A stretch of DNA of 64,000 bases, taken from NCBI GenBank assembly GCA_012845835.1, contig JABAKD010000020.1, positions 5,292,720 to 5,356,719 of the forward strand, given 5' to 3'. The DNA comes from Undaria pinnatifida. Lineage: Eukaryota > Sar > Phaeophyceae > Laminariales > Alariaceae. Below are positions 11,670-25,100 of this stretch, piece after piece (the stretch's first letter is position 1; each line of letters begins with the position of its first letter). The notes under the pieces were generated by a model. The model ran no database searches and was not told the DNA's origin. It was given only the letters and a program-made list of their open reading frames with translations. The position numbers were made by a program, and so were the translations under genes.

Positions 11670-12245
11670 GCTCCGCTGCCACCGGGCGGGCCTCCCTCCG
11701 GCGCCGCCATCGCCACCCCGCAGCGGCCCCGTGTGGGCCCCGCGTGGACCTGGTACTCGCGGCGCCCGGCGTTCGCGAGAAGAGAGTCATTGCTGGTCCG
11801 GCTGCCATAGGGCAGGTCTCCCTCCGTCACCGCTACGCCAGCCCACACAGCAGCCCCCGTGAGAGCCTGGTGCACGCGGCGTCCAGCGTCAGCGAGAAGA
11901 GTGCCGTCGCTGGCCGTGCTGCCAGGGGGCAGACCTCCCCCCGCTGCTGTCACCGCTGCCTCCACAGCAGACCCCGCGTGGGTCTAGCACACACGGCGCC
12001 CGGTCCCCGCAAGAAGAGCGCCACCACTGGCCCCGCTTCCACGGGGCAGGCTTCCGGCTGCCGCCGTCACCGTCACCCCCAAAGAAGCCCCTGCGTGGGT
12101 CTGGTTAACACGGCACTCAGCGTCAGCGAGAAAAACGACGTCTCTGGCTCCGCTGCCACCACACAGGCCTCCCTCTGCCCCTACCACAGCCTCCACAGTC
12201 ACCGTCGATGCAGCCCCCGCCGCCCCAGCCCCTGTCCCCACTCCC
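11670..12245. repeat. 117-bp (39-codon) tandem repeat, open on both strands
   Basis: About five diverged units have a 117-bp period, anchored by GAGAAGAG at about 11777, 11894, 12011 and 12128. The period is a multiple of three, so frames stay open on both strands: 263 codons on plus (11477-12268) and 160 and 121 codons on minus. The minus translation has cleaner repeats (PPGSGAS, ADAGRRVHQTHAG-like). I cannot tell whether either strand is translated. No start context, intron signal or known domain supports a gene, so I call it a repeat. Confidence 0.7.
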
Positions 12246-12785
12246 TTCTGTACCGCATGTTGGCATGAGGGGTCGGAGCCAACGTGGCGAAGCTTTCCTA
12301 GCTCCTGGTCCAATAACCTTGAATTGAAACAGCGTACAGCAGGGAACACAGGATAAAGTTAGGACCATGGCAACATAACGAGATAATCAGGAAAACTCGA
12401 TGAAATAAAAATATTCGAACACTGCACATAAACGAAATCGTGTACAAGACCACAACACCACACCACTGAAATACACATAGGCAAGCGACGTTTGGCAGCG
12501 ATATTTCCTACGAGACGAAGATGCAGTATAAACTAATGCTGCTTGCACAGGTTGTTGTGACAACAGCAGTTGCTAGTATTTTACAATGAGGCGCGCGAGC
12601 GCACAGCGCGAGTCTTTTTTTATTAGTTTCATAACGAACATACGCCTCTTATTATCGGATCGCCGACGAGGGTAGGTTGCTTTGAAATCATGTATCGGTT
12701 TGTGTGTGTACCGAAGTACGTGTGAGTCAACATGTTTATTGGCCACATTTGTCCACCGCACTTTACGTATACGGCACCAATGCCA

Positions 12786-13660
<875 letters not shown>

Positions 13661-15175
13661 ACGGGTACCAACTCTTTTTTTCTTCTCTGAAAAGAGAGCG
13701 TAGATATCAAACAGCGTACTAACTGTAGATGTTCGTTGGTGTTGGTTTGTTCAGTTCGTATCTACGAGATGACCATCAGGTGTGCTGCTGTTCTTTCGCT
13801 TGCTGGTCTGCCTCAGTGTTTTCCGTAGTCACCAACAGAGTAGTCCCAGCAGCTGGTCACGAGCATCGCAGATTGAACTACTGCAGGTATTGAGATCGAG
13901 CCTCATCGTACATACAGCAGTGTGTGGTTCTTGACGGTAAAATACTGTTGCGGTACGCCGCTCTGCCGTGCGCTGGCTGCACTGTCGCCATGTGGTACAG
14001 CGAAATATACGGCTGTACTGTAAAACAGCAGTGGTTACATGTCCACCAGGTACCAGTACTGCTGCTGTTGTTGCAGCGATCGATACTATTGAACGATCGC
14101 CGTGCAGCTTTTGCTGCTCTGCTGTGATCGAAGCGCTGCGCAACTCAATCTCTGTGCCCTATACACAAGCGATGCACAACGGCACACACCAATCAGTTCG
14201 TGGATACGAGCCCAAGCAAGGATTGCTTGGTACTCGGCAAACAGGGACAAAAAACATTACAGGATGCTGTAGACGAGCACAAGATAGCTGCGGACTGCTG
14301 TGTCAAGGGCGAAACAAAACCAAATCACAACTCACCGATATCGTCCTCCCTGGTTAGATTTTTTGTCCGCCACTTAGCCCTCGTGCGTTTTCTCAGACCG
14401 TCCATGACATGTTCGCGCTCTCATGCGGCACAGCGTCACGTATCTGCTGCTGCTGCTGTCGCTGCTACCTCTTGTTCTCTATACCCGCCACAGCTGACAT
14501 CACTGCGCTTTCCAACTCTGGTGTCCATTGCAAGCCCTCGTTATACTCTTCAGCTGCGTCAGCTGCGGTAGCTGCTGCCGTAGCTTTGTCGCTACCGGGG
14601 GCGGCTGGCTGCTTCCATCTGGTACTACTGCTCCGTGCACACTGCTGCGAGCTGCGGGTGCGAGCTTCGGGTGCGGCGGGCTTGCCTCGTTCTAAAAGCG
14701 GTGGTATCCCCTGTGCCCTGTTTATTGGCCTTTCAGGCGTGTAAAACCCTCAAGCAAATATGTGAGGAGTGAGGAAGTCGACAAGTCGACTAAAAATGTT
14801 GAACAACAAATGCTACTCGGGTTATTTCCTTCAAAAACTCTTTTTTCCACCACATTCTCTCCCACTAACCTGCATATTTTTGCCAGATTATGTCAGGAAC
14901 CCCGATGAGGTACTCGTACCCAGTATCCAATGCGCGGCGCCCAATGCGACTTTTTCGGGATTGGGGTGACTCGCAATGATCCTATACATTGCTCTCATCG
15001 TTGTTTTTAAGTGGTTTGAGAGTTTTACTCGTACAGGTTCTTGAACGTGAGAGAATCCCTTTTTTTTCTTTGCCCGTGGGAAAGACGGTGAGAATCGAAC
15101 CAGCGACTTCTGTTCATAATCTCACGTCCTGCCGTCGACGCCATTGTGAGGAAGTAGACAAAAAATGTTGAACAA
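13661..15175. other. Intergenic, no gene; paralogous empty site at 14770-14850
   Basis: There is no supportable coding sequence. The segment at about 14770-14850 (GTTGAACAACAAATGCTACT and flanks) is a diverged duplicate of the sequence flanking the TRIM at 15176-15563, but without the element. At 15083-15155, the minus strand shows a tRNA-like piece with box B GGTTCGATTCTC. Confidence 0.55.
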
Positions 15176-15563
15176 TGTTATAAGGCTTAGTTTGGGTAAG
15201 CTATTGGTTAACCAGTTGCAAGTGGTCAAACGGACTAATACCCCACTAAATTATTAAATTCCTTAACAAATGGCGTCGTCGACAGACCATGGATGGGTTT
15301 TTGGGTCGTGGGTTCGATCCCCACATCCACCATAATAAACTTTTTCAGATTTTCCCATGGCGAACTTGAAAAATGCTCTCCCCGGTATACCCAGGAAATG
15401 AAACGGCTTGGATAATTGACAGGTCCGCCCGTATATTCGGCCGACCTGGTATCCCGCCGTTTCAGGGGGGGAGAGTGTTATAAGGCTTAGTTTGGGTAAG
15501 CTATTTATTGGTTAACCTTTTGCAAGTGGTCAAACGGACTAATACCCCACTAATTCCTTAACA
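15176..15563 (+). mobile_element. TRIM-like LTR element, copy 2, with verified insertion site
   Basis: Terminal direct repeats at 15176-15268 and 15476-15563 start TGTTATAAGGC and end TTAACA. The internal part holds the TGGCGTCGTCGACAGACC segment, the tRNA T-arm-like GTGGGTTCGATCCCCAC followed by ATCCACCA, and a purine tract before the right repeat. The element is flanked on both sides by ACAA. The paralogous uninterrupted sequence at 14799-14812 carries a single ACAA at that point, which fixes the boundaries and a 4-bp target duplication. Confidence 0.85.
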
Positions 15564-15962
15564 ACAACAAATAAATAATGCTACTCGAGTTATTTCCTTC
15601 TAAACTCGTTTTTCCGATTTGTCCACCACACAAAACGGCCAGCAAAACCAAATGCGACACGAAACCGACGGCTTGTTGAAAAATGCGACACGTTTCCGAC
15701 GGCATGCGCCGACAGTAAAAAATTGTAAAATTGCCTCTCCCGGTCTGCGCATGTAGTGTCCCCGAATCGCAAAACGCCTCATTTTGACGAAGAAGTTGTT
15801 TTTTCGTGTTTTCGATTACTCGTGTGTTGTTTGTGTTGTGTGTTGAGCTGGCTTTGCGGGAATTCACCAGCCAACAGCCAACCCTCCAGCAGACCTTGCT
15901 TGCTCCGCCCACACAAGCGAAGAGCCGTACGTAGTCCATTTTTTCACCCAAGCAGCAAAAAC

Positions 15963-16122
15963 ATGGCTGGAGTATGGGCAGCGTACAACAAGGCTCTGGC
16001 CGCCCAGCCTCTCCTGGTGAAGGCCATGACGTCGTTTACGGGCTTCACCGTGGGTGACATCCTTGCGCAAAAGTTCATCAGCCCCGAAGACGACTACGAC
16101 TTCATGCGAACGCTGCGGCTTG
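15963..16122 (+). CDS. Mpv17-family exon 1
   Basis: It encodes the first 53 residues plus one base. The donor GTGGGT follows at 16123. The split codon G|GG is completed by exon 2 after TGCAG. The upstream 150 bp (pyrimidine- and GT-rich, 15800-15960) probably holds the 5' UTR and promoter, but I see no clear TATA or initiator motif. Confidence 0.9.
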
Positions 16123-19100
16123 GTGGGTTCGATTCCGCTTTTTTGTTTTTGAATAGTCTCTCTATAGCGCCGGTTGAGTAGTGTGGGTTTCCCTCTATAA
16201 TGCGTGTGAAATCTCTGGGCCATAGTGGGAATATGCGATGTAATGCTGGTTGCCGATATAATGCCTATATTCCAGCTAGCACGTACCAGCACTATAAATG
16301 GACATGTTGTTGTCGTTATTGTTGTTGTTGTTGCTGTTGTTGTGCCAGACTGCCCTTGTTGCCCGGCGCGCACCCTGTTGTCACAGCGACCGTGCACTGC
16401 CAGCTAGCCACCCTAGCCGATGCCTTCTTGCTTGCTCTGAACCCACGAGCTAGCTTTGCACTGCTTCTGCCCTGCCTCGTTCGAAATGCCTCGGTTTCTC
16501 TCAGACATTTTTTTTTCTGGTTCTCTTTTTTGTTTACGTACGTCGTACGTTCACCAGACCTGAGCAGACGTAAGCTTCATATAATACGAGTACACGTCAT
16601 TGTTTTTCGTACTCTGTACTACGAGCAGCACATTTTTTTTGCAACACGCACTCGCGCTGCGTTTGTCGCGTATCATACGCTTGTGTAGAGCAGCAGCAAG
16701 CTGGGCACTCTTGCCGGCGGCTTGTCGAGGCTGCCTTGGGGCACCAGGTCTGCTTGCCACCAGTCATGGCTCGTGCATAAACGAATGCGCCGCTGGCTGC
16801 CACTAGAACCTAGTAAAATACCCAAAGATTCTGCGAGTGTGTGCGGCGTGTGGTATGTATGTGGTGTGTGGTGGTGTGTTTTTTCGTGTTTCTGTTCTTT
16901 CGTTCGGCTATCTAGATGGTAGCATACATGCATCATCGGTGGTACTGCTTTTTGGCGCAAGACAGAAGGACACAGCAGCAGTAGAGCACAGACGGTTCGC
17001 ATACCGGATTCGATGCACTCCGACCACACCTTTTGCTGGAGCATGGCATGTACTCTGTCCGTCAAAACATGGCGACACTCACGCTGCCTATACGCGTGGC
17101 TCAAAGCGCCTTTCTCGTGGCATGGTCCAGCCTGGCTTATACGATACCAGCACAGCTACGTACATATGTACCTGGTATTATTCTTATTCGTAGACCGGCG
17201 TGTAGAACATGATGCGTAGACAGAATTTCTCGGTATCCTGGTATCATTGGTGGTACCAGGTGTGAGTAAATACCGTTCGTATGTTACGAGTACACATCAG
17301 GCATAGCAACAGCTGTACCGGTACCAGTACTGCGGTAAAATGATGCACACCTCGGACAGATCAGATCCCATTTTTGGGATATGTCTCTTTTTGGACAGAT
17401 AGACCCTTGATCTTTATGATTTGCGGGATCTGGATCATATTTCACTAATGGGATCTGTATGATCTCGCGCTCACACACATGTTTGCCTGGGTGGGATCTG
17501 TATACGCACATGTTTGCGTGGGTGGGATCTGTGGGATCTGCACATGTTTGCTGAATGTGATCTGTAGGACCTGTGCCATCTAGATCATGTTTGACTGATG
17601 GGATTTATATGATCTGCGGGATCTAGATCATCTTTTACTGATGGGATTTGTACAATCTAGATCTTTCACACATGTTTGCCTGGATGGGATCTGTATGATC
17701 TAGATCCTTCACACATATTTGCCAAGGTGGAATCTGTATGATATAGATCCTTCACACATGTTTACCTGGGTGGGATCTGTACGATCTGAAGGATCTCCAA
17801 TTTCCCCGCGGGTGATGGTCATGTACCAACACTTGGTACAAAATACTGTATTGGCGCCAGTATCGAACTGAACTGTTCGTGCTAGGCTCTGGCCCATAAT
17901 GCCCGCATTTCTTTGGGCATAATCAGGCCTTTTGGGCGTAAGCATAATGCTGAAGCATATATGGACAAAAAGAGCATATCCAGCATCGGGGATGGGCATA
18001 TCCCTATCGCTGACGGTGTGTACAACACAGCAGCGTCTCAAACGAGCTCTGGATACGACTTGTGGGCTTTCTGGGACGACAACAAGGAAAACCTTCCTGC
18101 TTGGTTCAACGTAGCCCAAGACATAGCTCTGATCCAACCCTCTTCCGCTTTCATAGAGGGTTTTTTCTATCCTTCGCGCTGCTCTCGACGATCGGCAGGA
18201 GAACTCGTACAGTGACAGAATTGGGGCAGCAGTTCTTCTCAAGTACAACAGGGGATCCAAACTACGCTCGTAGGAGACTGCTGTTTTTTCGAAGTGGTGG
18301 GGGGGACGGGGGGATGTGGCGTTCTCGGCGAAATTCGTTTGCAGAGACAGCAGATACCCATTTGTACTTTGCAATGCATTTGGTACTTGTTTCTGTTGCT
18401 GGGGAACGCGTAGATTTCGGCGGGAGGTGGCAGCGTTTTGGCTGTGCTGTGCCTTGGTCCCTTGATTTTGCGACGTTGGGATCGTGGAATTTTTTGCAAG
18501 TTTGGCGGTTCTTCTTTTCTTTGCTCATCTCGGGGACATCCTCATATCCTTATGTTTCCTCATGTTTGCGGTTGGCCCCCACAAAGCTAAAACGCAGCTG
18601 CGCGTTGCGCTCTGAGAGCACCAAAAAATGCAAAAAATACATTTAGTCTTGCCATGCCGCGCTGACAGCAGAAAAAACAGAAAACACGCTTTTTACTTTT
18701 TACAGCTTGCCATTTGATCAAAAAATGATCAATTAAGAGGTCAACGACATAGAGAGCAATAATAGAGCATGCAACACAAGCATTAGGTGCCCCTGGACGC
18801 ACAATCTAGCATGAAAACACCCGTTTCACGCAGCATATATGCGGGGCATATCCACGTAATTATGGCATAATTGACGGCATATTCGACGATTTCTGGCATA
18901 TTCTTTTTCCAAAAATAGGGCATAAAACACGGAAAAAAAAGGCATTATGGGCCTGACCCTAGTTCGTGCTCTATACGAGATCGGAGCTTCATACCACGTA
19001 GCAGCACGGCCTCGAAAGGCCTGTAATGATCCGAATTTGAGATCATTTGGATGGGTTTCGTATGATAAGGTTGGTGTTTTATATTCGGGAAAGTTAGGAA

Positions 19101-22100
19101 ATAGATTGGAGGCACGTTCCTCCGATCTCAGAAGCTATCCGGGACTTTGGTGGAATCGAATAAAGCTACCAGGTACGTCTCTACGAAGGAAAATAAATTG
19201 AGCACTCTCCGAGGACCTGCTCAAGTGGCAGACCTGCAGGGGGCACTCTGTGTCCCCACCTATAACCTTACAAATGGCGTGGTGGTTGCCGATCTTGGGA
19301 TCTTGGTGGCTGCCGATCAAGCTCCCACGCACACACTACCCAACTCCACAAGCACACAATCACGTGGAGCTCAAGCAGAGCACAAGCATGAGAATTCAGA
19401 TGTCGGCGGAAGCAGCTTTAGTGGCTCTGCACCCGCAGATGATACCGCCACAGCGGACAGCAAGGAGGTTCCCCTGCCGATCCGGGAGCATATTTGCGTC
19501 GCGAGTGGCGCGAAAGGGGATTATTACCCTTCACTGTCTAGTGACATGTGTGGCATGGATGTCTGCGGTACTTCTCTTTTAAATGGGAAGAATAGAAGTG
19601 CGAGATAACTACACTATTTGCTAGTGGCACCACCGTCCATAGGGGGAAGTTGTAGCTGTGCAATTGAAATGACAATGACCTGCGCAGGGTGCTGACTTTT
19701 CTGTTTACTGTCGCATATTATCGTTGATCGAGTTTGCAAGATGCATAGTACCTTCGCCGCTTTCCATTTATGACAGCACGTCATCCCCATCCATCTTATT
19801 ACTACCGACCGGTACGAGGTAAGATCAACCATACCTTCTCGACAAAGTTATCGATGGGGTGAGCTGCATCATCGAGAGCTGCCGCGCATGTATGTGTTGC
19901 CATGTGTCAGCGGTACAACACTCGCTCTTAAACACACGTTTACGTTTGCCCGCGTGCATCCTGCATGATCTAGCTCTTGTTTTTCATGCGTTTGCCAAGG
20001 TGGGATCTTCATTACCTATCTTCTGGACACACATTTATGTTTTCCGGAGTGGAATCTGCATGATGTGTGATACCTAGATTATTTTTGTTCTCCGGTGGGA
20101 TCTGTATGATCTGCGGGATCTAGTTTTGTGGGTGGAATCTGTACGATCTATCTCCTACACATATGTTTTCCTTGGTGGAATTTGTATGATCTAGATCCTT
20201 CGCACATGCTTGCCTAGGTGGAATCTGTATGATGTGCGTGATCTGCACATGTTTGCTGATTGTGATATGTAGGATCTGTAGGATCTAGACCATATTTCAC
20301 TCATGCGGTCTGTAGGATCTAGACCCTGCACACGTTTGGCTGGATGGGATCTGTATAATCTACAAGGGCTCTGCTCCGCGGGCGGCAGACGCCGCCCGCT
20401 ACGCTCGCGCCAGGAATACAACACAACAAATGTGAAAGAGACAGGAATAGAAGGTGCATGGTTTCATGAAGCCCGCGACTTGATAATGCCAAGAGCTCTA
20501 TGGGCAGAGCTGTTTACTCTGTGCTGTGTTGCGAGCTTGCTGGCGATGTCACGTTCAGATTGGCAGTGCGGGCGAATACAACAAAAAAAGACATTTATTA
20601 TTCAGAACGGGTGTATGATAGCGCATCATCACCACCACCAGCTGCTTGTGGTAGAGCACCAAATACGAACGCAAGATGGCATTGTGGTTGTACACCACTA
20701 CTTGCAGTATATGGAAAACGAACCCGACTACCCAGTGTACATTGGACAAGCACGTGACTCTACAACTTGCCATGAAGATTGTACATGGGGCGCCTAAAAA
20801 TAACCAGCTGCTAGCTTACTGGCGTTTATTTATGGGCGTGGGACGTATAAATAGAATTCGTCGAACAAAATATACACCTGGTACGCGGGGCGCAGTTAGT
20901 TGGTTGGTTCTTATGAAACAGGAAACAGAAAAAAAGACTCCCACGTACAGAACGGCCCACCCACCCACCACGGACGACGCAGTGCACCCTCCACCCACCC
21001 ACCGACCAAACTTTTACTACATACAGGAGAATAGCAGTGCAGCAGTACCACCGCCACCGGCAGAGCCTCCACCACCTCCCCCTCCTTGGCTTTGGTTGGT
21101 GGGCTTCGGCTTTCCCACGTACAGAACGGCCCACCCACCCACCACGGACGACGCAGTGCACCCTCCACCCACCCACCGACCAAACTTTTACTACATACAG
21201 GAGAACAGCAGTGCAGCAGTACCACCGCCACCGGCAGAGCCTCCACCACCTCCCCCTCCTTGGCTTTGGTTGGTGGGCTTCGGCTTTTCAGCAGGAGAGC
21301 TACGATAGATGCTTGAAGACGACATGCTTCTCGCTCTCCGAGTTGTAAAGTGGTGGGGAAGCGCCACGGCGACAGGTGGCCAGCGTAGGGAGCTGAAAGT
21401 AGGTGCCTACTTGTAGAACACTAAAAAGCCGGCAGTCAACTTCAACATCTCACGACTTTGCGCCGTAGATGCGTCGTAGAGTCGTAGATCATGCGTTGGT
21501 AAAAACGAAAATAAACACCCTAAAGTCGTAGATCATACGTTGGATAAAGTTACGGAATGAAAAAAATAAAGAGAGAAACGGGAAAAAAGGAAACGAAGAA
21601 AGCGAAGAAAGTAAGGAACGCGAAGAATGCCGGGAAGGTTCTCCGAGAGGGGGGTTTAGGCAGGCGTGTTCCAAGTGGGAGCGCTGAGAGCGGAGCAGGT
21701 CCCATTAACCAAGTGAATAAGGTTTAAAAAAATTTCGAGGACAAATGTAATTATATCTATATATTTCATTCATGTTTTGCCTGGATGGGATCTGTAGATC
21801 GTGATCCTTCACATGTTTGCGTGGGTGAGATCTGTGGGATCTGTGGGATCTGCACATGTTTACCTGGGTCCGATCTGTACGATCTGCATGATCTACTTCG
21901 CCGGGTTGGATCTGTATCATCTAGATCTTATGCACAACTTTTCCATTTCGGCGCAAAAGGATCTAGATGATCTAGATCATGATCTGTCCGAGGTGTGAAA
22001 ATATGAAAAGAAAAGGCTGGCATGAGCAGAGTGACCTTTACGTGCGTGCGAAAAACGCCGTCACATGTAGCAGGAATCGCGAACGAAGAAACGGGAAACG

Positions 22101-25100
22101 ACTGTAAATACTTACGAGGTAGTACTTGATACCAGGTAAACGAGAGTGGGGCGTAGGGAGGGGAGAGAGAGACGGCGGCGACTTTGCGCACGATTGACGG
22201 TGTATTTCTCCCGCTGCAACCAAGACCCAGGTTTGCTCCGCATTGTGGTTGGCAGTGAGCCGAAAATGTACGAACTATTCGACTCCCGGCCGGATCGCCT
22301 CGTCAGAAAGGGGGGTCCATGGGGCGGGTCCGCCGCCAGGTTGCGGTAGGAGTTTACGAAAGGGAACCTACTAACAGTACACTGGCTACTGATTCATTCT
22401 GGTACAGTGTGCCGGTCGCCCCGGTGGTCTAGTGGTTACCCTCGAGCACTGCTAGCGTTGGTCCTTGAGTTCGATTCCCACCTTGGTGAGATTTGACTTT
22501 ATTTGCAAATGCAAAAAAAATAATCAGTTGGTGAGAGCGCCTAGCAGCGTGGGTACGCACAATTCGACGCGAGTCGACGAGGAAAGAATATGCTGAGTTC
22601 TCCTCGCGATAAAAATGAAGGCACGTACCGTTGTGGGGAGGAGGGAGGAGGGCCCGGTATGCGACCCCGGATCTGAGTTACTACTGGGAGGGTGGACGAG
22701 AGTAGTGCGAGGATAGTTATTGGCATGAAAAGATAAGAAAAAAAAAACTGTTTCTGTACTGGCTGCAGCCAGTGCCCGGCCCTAGTTCTAGTAGTAGATC
22801 TCCAAGCTGCTTGTGCTCCTATTAATATTTGGTTATCTATGAAGGCTAGGTGCCCTGATGAACCAACTTTCCTACCCATACGTCGGAAAGCTTTTGGAAA
22901 CGATTTAATCAAGGTTCCTCGGGGCGTCCGGTGTCAAACCCGTCGTGGATCCTTGTACCCCCCAACAGGATTGTGGTCTGCCGAAGGGCCCAGGGCTTGG
23001 GTCGTCCGATTCGGGAAGGTGTGCCGTTGTGCCCCCGATCTACCGGACGCTTTTATTTTGGACACCACGCGGCTCGCGTTCCCCCACATGATATGAGTGC
23101 TGCCATTGTCCCCTCTGTCGGCGTCGCACCACGCTCCCCATCCTGAGGCTGTACTTCTTTAGATGACCTTGGCGCTTAGCGCTAAGGCTGTGGTGTGCAT
23201 TACACCTCCACAGCGATAAGAGCAACGTCGTACTCAGTTTGGCGTCGACGGCAGGACCCCCGGTGGAGCTGCCGAAGGACGCGTTGTCCGGGATGGTGGT
23301 GTCGGCCGTGTCGTTGTGGTCTATTGCTTGTGGGGTCGGGGTCGCACTGAGATTGCTGCTGGGTGAGTCGTCGTCGCCCTTTGTTTCTTCCACTCCGCCA
23401 TCGGGTTGGTTCGCCGTTGTAGATTCCCCATCATCCCAAGGAGGACCCTATCGCGGCCAATCAACCATACCCGATGGCGGAGTAGAAGAAACGCAGGACG
23501 ACGGCGAGGAGGGGACCCTATTTGCCCAATAAACCTGATGGCGGAGTAGAAAGAACGAAGGGCGACGACACCTCCCCCAGCACCAACCCCAGTGCGACCC
23601 CAAACCCCCAAGGAATCGATCACAATAACACGGTTGACAGAGCCAACCTGGACAACGCGTCCGAGGTCAGCTCCACTTGGGGGTCGGCCTTAACTCCACG
23701 ATGGCGAAGTTGCAGACTGTCGTCGGTGGTCAGCGAAAGCTACTGCGGGATGGAACCATCGTTCAGCTATCGCCGAGACGTTCATGCCAGGTGCCGAGTC
23801 TTCACACCTGCCTGGGCGCCGTGGACACTGCAGCGTTCATTGGTATGAATGCTACAATGTGCCTCGCTGAACCAACATGCCTACCCCCATGTCAGAAAAC
23901 CTTTGATGAATATTCCTCTGGGCGTCCAACCCCTCGAGGACCCTTGTGGCTTTACAGGATTGTGATCTACCCAAGAGCCCCGTGCCATGCCGTCCGGTTC
24001 GGGCAGTTGTGCCCCTGGTCTGCCGTACTCTCAAGAATAAACGAACGTGGCTCCATCCCCCTACCTGGGGTCCCTTCTGTCGTTGGTCGTTGCCATCAAC
24101 ATCACACTACGTTCCCTGTGCTGGGGCTATGTTTCACTAGAGAACGGTGGGCGCTTACCGCCAAGGCCTTGGTGCCCATTGCACCTCCACAGCGATAGAG
24201 CACGTCCTGTTTATGTTGGCGTCGATCACAGGACCCCCGGTTGGAGTCGACCTTGGAGGCTTTGAGACCAGGATGCTGGTGTCAGCCGTGTCGCTGTGAT
24301 CGATAGCAAGGGGGATCGGGGTCACACTGAGGTTTGTGCTGGGTTTTTTTGACGCCAACTCCCTCAGCACTCACGGCGGTGTGACCCCGACCCCTCAAGC
24401 TCTTGGTTACAGCAACATGGCCGACATGACCATCCTGGCCAACGCGTCCGAGGTCAGCTCCAACCGGGGGTCCTGCCGTCGACGCCAAACATGAATGCGA
24501 CGTTACTCTGTCGCTGTGGAGGTGTAAAGCACCACGGCGTTGGCGGTAAGCGCCAAGATTCGCCCGAGAAGCATAGCCTCAGGATGGGGAACGTAATGTC
24601 ATGTTTACAGAGGGGACAAAAACATAAGTAATCTTAGGTGGGGGGGGCGCGAGCCGCAGCCTCGACCCTGTGATTCGGTTTTCTCGCTGTCCCCTATTTT
24701 GCACCAGTCATCAAACACTACAGCGTCGCTGGGGCACGGGGCAGCGACTTCGATGCTTTTCAAGTAATATACGTGGTATATATGACTACGGCATATATAA
24801 CATCGCATCACCCAACACTTTTTTTATATCAATGGAAACAAACGCGAATCCTTGGTTGGTTCCAAGTTTCCGAATGAACGACCGCGGGAAATAAGAGCTC
24901 GTAGGCGAGAACCACTACTGACTTCTTCACGGCCTATCCAACTCGACTATCAAGTAGAAGGAAGGTTCAGCGGAAAACAGGTGCTTGATGATGGCGAAGG
25001 TTGGCGCATCCTCTGCATGGAGCGTCCAGTCCAGCTGTCGGAAGACCTGGGGCCGGCGGTAACTATTAATGGGGAAATGTCGATTTGCTCCGTCCCGTAG

